Positions 40,501 through 44,753 of a stretch of 44,753 bases of DNA are shown one piece after another; the stretch's first letter is position 1; each line of letters starts with the position of its first letter. Below the pieces are notes generated by a model that saw only the letters and a program-made list of their open reading frames with translations, made no database searches and was not told the origin of the DNA. The stretch comes from a virus: the IMG/VR virus record IMGVR_UViG_3300018412_000025, positions 1 to 44,753 of that record; one strand, written 5' to 3'. A program made the translations under genes and the position numbers.

Positions 40501-41316
40501 ATGATGGCTGTAAACGAGTCCAGCGTGGATTTTCATCATAAAGGCGGGCTAGGAAAGGTTAAGCTTTTTGAGTTGCTTAATATGAGTCCTGAAACTGCAA
40601 AAGAGTTTGACGACTTAGAAATAGCAAACGGGGTGCAACCATCTAAACGCATGTATCTAGTGAAACAACGCCAAGCATTACGCGACTTTTTTGAAATTGC
40701 TCGTTTTAATTGGGAAACAGGGCAAGGTACAGCAACCGAAGAAACAATAACGGCGGCTATCGAATATCTAACTGCAGGTGACAATATTCACTTGTTTAAT
40801 AACTGGTACCGTTTCGGCGGTTATATCAACCCATTCAGCAAACAGCTAAAACCTGTCAATAAAGCTAAAGCGATTTTAAGCGCATTAGGGCTGGAGATGG
40901 AAACTACGCAGCTTGGGCGCAATAACGACGACTCTGTGAAGCGTCAGCGCTATACAATCAACGCTGATACGTGGAACCTGATGTCTGGTATTAATACACT
41001 ACGAACAGCGAAAAAAACCAGCGCCTTTAAATTGATAATTCTGGATGGAGGGATGATCCATTCTTCTTCTGATAACTCTATAGTAGAAGAAAAAGAAATG
41101 GATCATGACAAATCCGCTATTAGCTTGGGTTCTATGGCTGATTTGATTGTTGAATCATTAAAAATTCCAGCGTCTTTGATTGATAAAATAGCAAATGGCC
41201 TTAAGTTTTTCGGAATTAAGAAAGCTGACCACCGAGAAATTGGGGCTTCGACTCTAAAAGAGGTGATTGAAGATCTTTATTCCGAAATAAAAATGGTCAA
41301 AACCGTCAATCGGTAA
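37564..41316 (+). CDS. repA: RepA-type replication protein (primase-helicase)
   Basis: This protein of 1250 residues starts and sustains replication of the linear plasmid. I prefer GTG 37564 (GAGAA upstream) over TTG 37528, which lies inside the control sites. A charged helical region near 115-160 precedes a TOPRIM-like part (VAVIVAMDAGN, then IMPCCDNDMW). The helicase part has a Walker-A-like FPMASGKTQNLI, LCIDEAAQTLRH and VILADADASD. N15 RepA (about 1300 residues) has the same order, and there the origin lies inside the gene. I cannot place the origin here. Confidence 0.92.
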   Translation: MSKNLFYEFWKEQFGSAQGVIDYFNDDITINAEAIGVNWSAVKDQLSWLSGKDGKFNAQGSKYINKGFKHSVGVYASIEKDKNDVQFPLITFKNKGGAGDTIVVNGLTYIWGLYKELKNGKIPQQKSDDWARQKRERDEQTQRKRQAAILEQQAENKRRAANVEKELTNHTTLPRAVSFVYTDKKLIPQILKRFDARVGIDKHGSHLSFLLQNVHGKSVGVQRIYENKITMADGHKTDKTFTWGMEKDGAHFIIGDLTTADRIYSAESFGTAASIFRAMTEILKINVAVIVAMDAGNLVKVIAAYKAHKPWLDIMPCCDNDMWKQKQGKGNKGMQVALELLGTDKDLKVYAPNFDKVDPTYQPTDFNDLHVRAGLAEVARQLKGNIARVKNQGDLFEKSLIQLNYINWESTQKEAMKCAVTGMQIGLPKYRPSDVIALILDTALKAGIPRERLDIQKLNKKATQIFHAKVKEAQSFRSFSTRITNDKFRPEHITYTKFNKSVIDEEVLNFATSRDGIVIIRFPMASGKTQNLIKPVMRQEEYSAFFAHRVSLIGGAWDALNDKLPSHIAPITHYQEKHIHDMLTCSNKLACCINSCLKPVFQPVLNHLNALCIDEAAQTLRHITAGSAIQYPVAVFNKLLSMMATTKDQVILADADASDTLVEFAELALKQRNARLVEEFGENAPVHKIHIIDGHTHCSDFNIYYTDGDTAFLKAKQDVGAGYKVLIANDSANDSEKLFESIKASYPDKKGLLISSDTKPEKAVEVFSDSPNAMSKKYDYIIYSPSISSGVSLVNGHFQKHYGIFCGTVAPSDAVQMFRRDRNARDIVLGLSTMHSSREEDSMAMWLGMILANDKQLDIKIDNETGKIELGTDDFQFDRFRLDLISQENKAKNDFANNLLCILYGDGYNIHQLDSTELDQEIGKSIKEAARDHIKAIDRGRHLTQATPNEDEKKKLDKKINLNRDEKAQLNRWDIENLLMMAVNESSVDFHHKGGLGKVKLFELLNMSPETAKEFDDLEIANGVQPSKRMYLVKQRQALRDFFEIARFNWETGQGTATEETITAAIEYLTAGDNIHLFNNWYRFGGYINPFSKQLKPVNKAKAILSALGLEMETTQLGRNNDDSVKRQRYTINADTWNLMSGINTLRTAKKTSAFKLIILDGGMIHSSSDNSIVEEKEMDHDKSAISLGSMADLIVESLKIPASLIDKIANGLKFFGIKKADHREIGASTLKEVIEDLYSEIKMVKTVNR

Positions 41317-41357
41317 CGTTATTTAGCTTTTTAACCCCTCTATTTTAGTTGTCAGCA

Positions 41358-41519
41358 TTAGTTGAGGCTTTTTGCTGCCCTCATTTTGAATATATCGGCT
41401 GTTTCATGTAATAAAAGCAATAGGTCATCCCTGTCTTTCTTTGATATTCTGACAACATTCTTTAATTTTGACATGGTATTCATTAACTCTTCTCTACATG
41501 CCATTTCTTGTTTGTTCAT
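41358..41519 (-). CDS. Small ORF (53 aa), candidate antirepressor/lysis trigger
   Basis: ATG 41519 has an excellent ribosome site (AGAGAGG, 4 bases before). The product begins MNKQEMACREELMNTMSKLK and is helical and charged, with a leucine run (DDLLLLLHETADIF). It is divergent from the XRE gene at 41711, with 191 bp between. In VP882, qtip lies divergent from vqmA and its product inactivates CI; related phages carry other regulator/small-protein pairs at this locus. By position this is the equivalent. No sequence similarity to Qtip is claimed. Confidence 0.65.
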   Translation of the reverse strand: MNKQEMACREELMNTMSKLKNVVRISKKDRDDLLLLLHETADIFKMRAAKSLN

Positions 41520-41710
41520 AAAACCTCTCTTTTCTATTTATTGTATTGGAAACAAGTCATTAGCAGCACCAAAACACCTTTGTTTTTTATTTTTTTTATA
41601 AGGTCGTTAAAGTGTAATATGCCATTTTTTTATATCTTTCATACCCAACAAACCCAAAATAGTCCCCATTAAGCCATAATTAGACAAAACAGTTCTTTTA
41701 AGGATTTGTT
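41520..41710. promoter_or_regulatory. Divergent promoter region of the small ORF/XRE pair
   Basis: An AT-rich 191-bp gap with divergent starts. On the - strand a -10-like TACAAT lies about 30 bases before the small ORF; on the + strand CATAAT lies about 35 bases before the XRE gene. I see no clear operator dyad and no copy of the 13-mer or ATCTTANNAGAT sites. Confidence 0.45.
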
Positions 41711-42034
41711 ATGACGAATAACCCGATAATCTTGGCACTAATTGCTCGCAGAAAAGCACAAGATATAAGCCAAACCCAAGCCGCTGATTTCGCGGGGTTG
41801 TCATTAAAAACGTATCAACGTATTGAAAATGGGACTGCAGATATTAGACTGAGAAATTATCAGGCTTTGATAAAAAAATTAAAATTGACTGATTTAGACA
41901 TTACATTAGACGCGTTAGGTTTTTCCGAAACGACGGCGTGGGATGTTGCAGCTGCCGCCAGATTATTACCACCGGAGGCACGTTCGGCCATGGTAAGTAT
42001 GATAATGATTATTTATAGGGATAAATTAGGATAA
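41711..42034 (+). CDS. XRE-family transcription factor
   Basis: The 107-residue protein has a helix-turn-helix at about residues 8-45 (QTQAADFAGLSLKTYQRIEN) and a helical C-terminal half (AWDVAAAARLLPPEARSAMV) probably for dimerisation or ligand sensing. AAGGA precedes the ATG. Its position between repA and the protelomerase, divergent from the small ORF, suggests that it activates that ORF in response to a signal. It overlaps the resolvase-like gene tail to tail by 22 bp. Confidence 0.8.
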   Translation: MTNNPIILALIARRKAQDISQTQAADFAGLSLKTYQRIENGTADIRLRNYQALIKKLKLTDLDITLDALGFSETTAWDVAAAARLLPPEARSAMVSMIMIIYRDKLG

Positions 42035-42381
42035 GACGAGATCAGTTTTTTTTCTATTTTAGCCATCGCGCTCACCAGTTCACAAAGTTTATCACTTTGA
42101 AACGAGTGGTTTATTTTCTCCTGAATAGTTTTTAACGCTACGTTTTCGCCATCGAATTGAGTCAGTAAATTTTGCAGTTCAGCCACACTATCAACCAGTT
42201 TGTCTAATCTCCAGATTATTAACGTATCACCAGGATGCAGATTTGGTAACAATTCCTTTCGTTGCGTGCGCTTGCCACAAGTGTCTGAGTAAATGTGATC
42301 ACATTGAGCTAACTTTAATGCCTTAATTTGCACTTTATCGTTAGTCTCATTATCAGAAAATGCATAACCGTATACGTTCAA
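42013..42381 (-). CDS. Truncated, catalytically degenerate serine-resolvase-domain protein
   Basis: The 122-residue protein fits the resolvase N-terminal fold: NVYGYAFSDNE, LKLAQCDHIYSDTCG, HPGDTLIIWRLDKLVDSVAEL and AMAKIEKKLIS. In active enzymes the first motif is GYARVST, and later LDRLGRS and FERxLIxER. Here the arginine before the serine is missing, the two motif arginines are Lys61 and Asp64, and the C-terminal DNA-binding domain is absent. It is probably not a recombinase; it may have been kept as a regulator or be a decaying remnant. Confidence 0.75.
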   Translation of the reverse strand: MNVYGYAFSDNETNDKVQIKALKLAQCDHIYSDTCGKRTQRKELLPNLHPGDTLIIWRLDKLVDSVAELQNLLTQFDGENVALKTIQEKINHSFQSDKLCELVSAMAKIEKKLISSYPNLSL

Positions 42382-42441
42382 ACTGCTGCCTACCTAGATA
42401 AAAATATTTAATTTCAAAGAGTAAGCCGGCTATCATAAAGA

Positions 42442-42468
42442 AAAAGTCACTAATTTAAAGTGACTTTT
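42442..42468. terminator. Bidirectional terminator after the protelomerase gene
   Basis: AAAAGTCACT/AGTGACTTTT (10-bp perfect stem, 7-base loop) lies between the converging... ends of the protelomerase transcript and the start of the resolvase-like gene. T-rich on the - strand side (TTTTTCTTT). Confidence 0.8.
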
Positions 42469-42496
42469 CATTATATTTTGAGTTAAGGCATGGTGA

Positions 42497-44509
42497 TTAT
42501 TTGCTTATTTCTTTCTTACAGAGAGATTTGTAGTGAACTTTGAACTCTTTAATTGCAGAACGTTTATTGCCTTTTATCAGTATTTCAAAGTATGTTTCAT
42601 TTACAGTTGCCGAAACATGCCACATTTTATCCTTTTTCACTGCGTTAATTTCAATTTCGTTTGGTTCTGGCCATGGCAGTGTTTCCTTTTCTTTGATTTT
42701 TTCAGGTTGCTCCTGTTCAACTTGCTTTTCGTCTTTTTTGGCTTGCTCTTGCTCGGCCAGTAACTGCTCTGCTAATAATTCTTCAAGTTTTTCTTGGAAC
42801 TCGCTGAGTTCATCCTCTATCAGTTCTTGCTCTTGTTCTAGTTCCGTATCCTCTTCTTCTATTTCTTTAATTCTATTCTGGGCCTCTATTTTTTCATCAT
42901 CAAGATCAGTGCGTTCGTTAGAGATCTCTTCTGTTCTGCTTTCTATCTCTTCAATGCGCTCTTGCAGCTCAAGTATTTCACGCTCTTTTTTGTTTTTAGG
43001 CTTTTTAGGCTCATCTTTTGGCGGCTCAAATTTACTGATATTTATAACTGGGCCAACATAATTATATGTACTTTTAGGTCCAAAATCTTCGCCAAGATAG
43101 CCTTTAATAATGTTTAGATTGAGTTGTTTCCCGTCGAACAGACAGTGACGGCGGATGTATGATGATTTTATTTGTTCATGCAGCAATCCACCAGCAACTT
43201 CATTTTTTAGCCATTGATGTACCATTGCCATTTTGGGTGCGCGCAAGTAAGCGTTCATGGCATCATCGAACTGGCTCAAGTATTCAACAAGGGCTGCTTG
43301 TATTTTATCTGAGTCTTTATCGGTACTTTCTTCTTTCGGCTCAAATAATTTCACACTTGTAACATCGTTGTCTATTTTGAAAGAGTCATAGTGTAGTTGG
43401 GTTTCAAATAGTGAGTGGCCGAGTACTCTATGTCTGTATGCTGATCTAGATTCACCTGGTACTGCATGATCTTGATAAGTGACTTCAGTGTACAAGGCGC
43501 GGCAATCTTTTAAACTGAAATGTCCGCTTTGCATTAGTGAACGGACAGCAATATTAATTGTGCTTTCGTATCTGATGTGTATTGCCCTGTTGTGATAGTA
43601 GTCTTTAATATCGCCAGCTTTAACTGTACTCTCAGTTTTCTCACCAAGTACATTACGATAACTTAATACATCATCATCCGTTTTTTTTCTTAACAACTTC
43701 AAAGCTTTAATGACTGTTTCCGCTTTTATCATACAAGGTATTTTATAGGGTTTCATGTCCTCAAACAGATGTCTGTTTTTTGTTTTTAGCTGTCCGCTGA
43801 ATAATAGCGTTTCATCATCCACCGTTTTAAATTCTGCCGTTTTCATTATTTCTGTGAGTCGTCGGCCAGTAGATAATGCAATGCCGATACATAGATCACT
43901 TACTGTTGGGTTTTTACTTGTCAATAATCGCGTAGCTGTCTCTTTTACCCAATCAGGGTTTACCAATACCTGACTCTTTAGTTTTTTAGTAAGACTCTTA
44001 TTATCATCGTCACTTATCCAATCGCGGACTGCACCACGTGGCTCAAACATATAATAAGAGTGGTGCTCTATCTTTAAATTAAGCAAGTCTGATTTGTAAT
44101 CTGAACCTGTTACCGACTTTGCTCTGAGAAGTATTAAATTCTCTCGTAATTTCTCAATGGGCAATGATGTGTCGAGCATGCCAGAGAGCCCGTCAACACT
44201 GTCAGAATACTTACGTAGAAAGGCTTTAACGTGTGTATCAATCAAATGATGCTTGTAACCTAATGCTTTAATTGCATTACGATAATTTTCCATAAGCTTG
44301 CAAAAATATCGGTATGAAACTAATGGTTTCGATAATAATTCACCTGTTTTATTATCTGTTACAACACCTAATTTATTGCGTTGTGCTCTAGCCAAATTAT
44401 TACAACTATCTGTTACTCGTTTAGACCACCCTGATTTCTTTTCTCCTGCTGCCGCCTCTATATCAACAACTCTCTTAACTACGTCTGCAACTGATGTGAT
44501 ATTTGACAT
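42497..44509 (-). CDS. telN: Protelomerase (hairpin telomere resolvase, TelN/TelK family)
   Basis: It cuts the telomere palindrome and rejoins the strands as covalently closed hairpins. The tyrosine-recombinase core has Arg217 (TGRRLTE), Lys242 (GQLKTKN), a likely Arg337 (KDCRALY), His365 (VLGHSLF) and nucleophile Tyr374 (LHYDSF). The Arg-Lys and His-Tyr spacings (25 and 9) equal those in TelK. The N-terminal helical part spans residues 1-200. A DNA-binding stirrup-like region follows the core. Residues about 500-605 form a very acidic coiled coil, then a small C-terminal domain. At 670 residues it is longer than TelN (631). It lies next to its target. Confidence 0.95.
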   Translation of the reverse strand: MSNITSVADVVKRVVDIEAAAGEKKSGWSKRVTDSCNNLARAQRNKLGVVTDNKTGELLSKPLVSYRYFCKLMENYRNAIKALGYKHHLIDTHVKAFLRKYSDSVDGLSGMLDTSLPIEKLRENLILLRAKSVTGSDYKSDLLNLKIEHHSYYMFEPRGAVRDWISDDDNKSLTKKLKSQVLVNPDWVKETATRLLTSKNPTVSDLCIGIALSTGRRLTEIMKTAEFKTVDDETLLFSGQLKTKNRHLFEDMKPYKIPCMIKAETVIKALKLLRKKTDDDVLSYRNVLGEKTESTVKAGDIKDYYHNRAIHIRYESTINIAVRSLMQSGHFSLKDCRALYTEVTYQDHAVPGESRSAYRHRVLGHSLFETQLHYDSFKIDNDVTSVKLFEPKEESTDKDSDKIQAALVEYLSQFDDAMNAYLRAPKMAMVHQWLKNEVAGGLLHEQIKSSYIRRHCLFDGKQLNLNIIKGYLGEDFGPKSTYNYVGPVINISKFEPPKDEPKKPKNKKEREILELQERIEEIESRTEEISNERTDLDDEKIEAQNRIKEIEEEDTELEQEQELIEDELSEFQEKLEELLAEQLLAEQEQAKKDEKQVEQEQPEKIKEKETLPWPEPNEIEINAVKKDKMWHVSATVNETYFEILIKGNKRSAIKEFKVHYKSLCKKEISK

Positions 44510-44537
44510 AAAAACCCCTTAAAAATTAATAGTAAAT

Positions 44538-44692
44538 AAAGATACCTGTAACAATAGTATTTAAACATAAAAAAGTCAACAACACCCGCAACAATAATAT
44601 TTAAAGATACCCGCCGCCTACCGCCCAAAGATACCCGCCACCCATCAATAAAGATACCTGCCTCCTATACCATAAAGATACCTGTGAATTAC
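44538..44692. repeat. Right hairpin telomere arm with iterons
   Basis: AAAGATACC occurs at 44538, 44603, 44627, 44650 and 44674; the last four are 23-24 bp apart and end 10, 34, 57 and 81 bases from the tip, the same distances as on the left arm. The tip GAATTAC|GTAATTC is at 44692/44693. Confidence 0.9.
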
Positions 44693-44753
44693 GTAATTCA
44701 CAGGTATCTTTATGGTATAGGAGGCAGGTATCTTTATTGATGGGTGGCGGGTA
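44632..44753. other. Perfect 122-bp telomere palindrome (hairpin read-through)
   Basis: Bases 44693-44753 are the exact reverse complement of 44632-44692. They match the right arm, not the diverged left arm, so they represent reading around the right hairpin or a right-right replication junction. The unit-length genome would be 44,692 bp. Confidence 0.92.

Noticed and set aside
41362-41601. 79-codon + strand frame between repA and the XRE gene
   Set aside because: Lies opposite the 53-aa small ORF, has no good ribosome site and a Phe/Ser/Leu-rich shadow composition; the - strand ORF has a near-perfect ribosome site.
42540-43061. 173-codon Ser/Cys/Phe-rich + strand frame opposite the protelomerase
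   Set aside because: It mirrors the Glu-rich coiled coil on the opposite strand, which yields Ser/Phe-rich shadow frames; no ribosome site.
1-44753. CRISPR array or insertion sequence
   Set aside because: No regular 25-40 bp repeats with unique spacers; no transposase with terminal inverted repeats. The 23-24 bp telomeric units are contiguous and confined to the ends.

Overview
The window is an essentially complete linear plasmid-prophage (a telomere phage with covalently closed hairpin ends) of a gammaproteobacterium, probably marine. It combines a protelomerase, a large RepA primase-helicase, a ParA-type partition pair, a lambda-type head and packaging module and a P2-type contractile tail. 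This gene combination is known from VHML, VP882 and phiHAP-1, with N15 as the more distant model. I cannot name the host. There is no rRNA, convincing tRNA, CRISPR array or insertion sequence. Base 1 is the dyad centre of the left telomere. The true right tip lies at 44692/44693, and the last 61 bases are the exact reverse complement of the 61 before them, as expected from reading around the hairpin.

Layout. 1-424: left telomere with about 24-bp iterons. 505-5583 (+): partition pair, small genes, a degenerate tyrosine-recombinase-like protein, a C5 cytosine methyltransferase and small unknowns. 5621-6331 (-): a membrane-anchored accessory protein. 6431-22917 and on to 28383 (-): late structural genes, in transcription order small and large terminase, gpW-like joiner, portal, protease/scaffold, decoration protein, major capsid, head-tail completion, spike V, baseplate W-J-I, tail fibre, the DGR cassette, sheath FI, tube FII, E/E' frameshift pair, tape measure T, U, X and D. 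A cos candidate lies between the HNH gene and the small terminase. 28571-31711 (-): HNH, a small gene and the lysis cassette. 31898-36427 (-): early operon with ssb, rdgC and a Cro-like gene. 36518-37162 (+): CI-like repressor. 37564-41316 (+): repA. 41358-42381: a divergent small ORF/XRE regulator pair and a catalytically degenerate resolvase-domain protein. 42497-44509 (-): protelomerase. 44538-44753: right telomere.

Three systems stand out. (1) A complete diversity-generating retroelement: the template repeat (15248-15363) and variable repeat (15804-15919) differ at 16 of 116 positions, 14 of them at template adenines. Avd, a reverse transcriptase and a hairpin downstream of the variable repeat are all present. 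It diversifies the tip of a tail-fibre protein. (2) A probable induction switch: a 53-residue small ORF divergent from an XRE regulator, between repA and the protelomerase, which is the position known for lysis-triggering regulator/small-protein modules in this phage group. It is accompanied by a CI whose S24 catalytic lysine appears to be arginine, suggesting antirepression rather than (or beside) SOS self-cleavage. (3) Genome-wide control sites: a 13-mer close to AACATTTAAACAA at six intergenic loci, and two matched late promoters (TTGACA-N17-TACYYT), each followed by a leader with an intrinsic terminator sharing the string GGTTTTTTTGTGC, which suggests antiterminated late operons.
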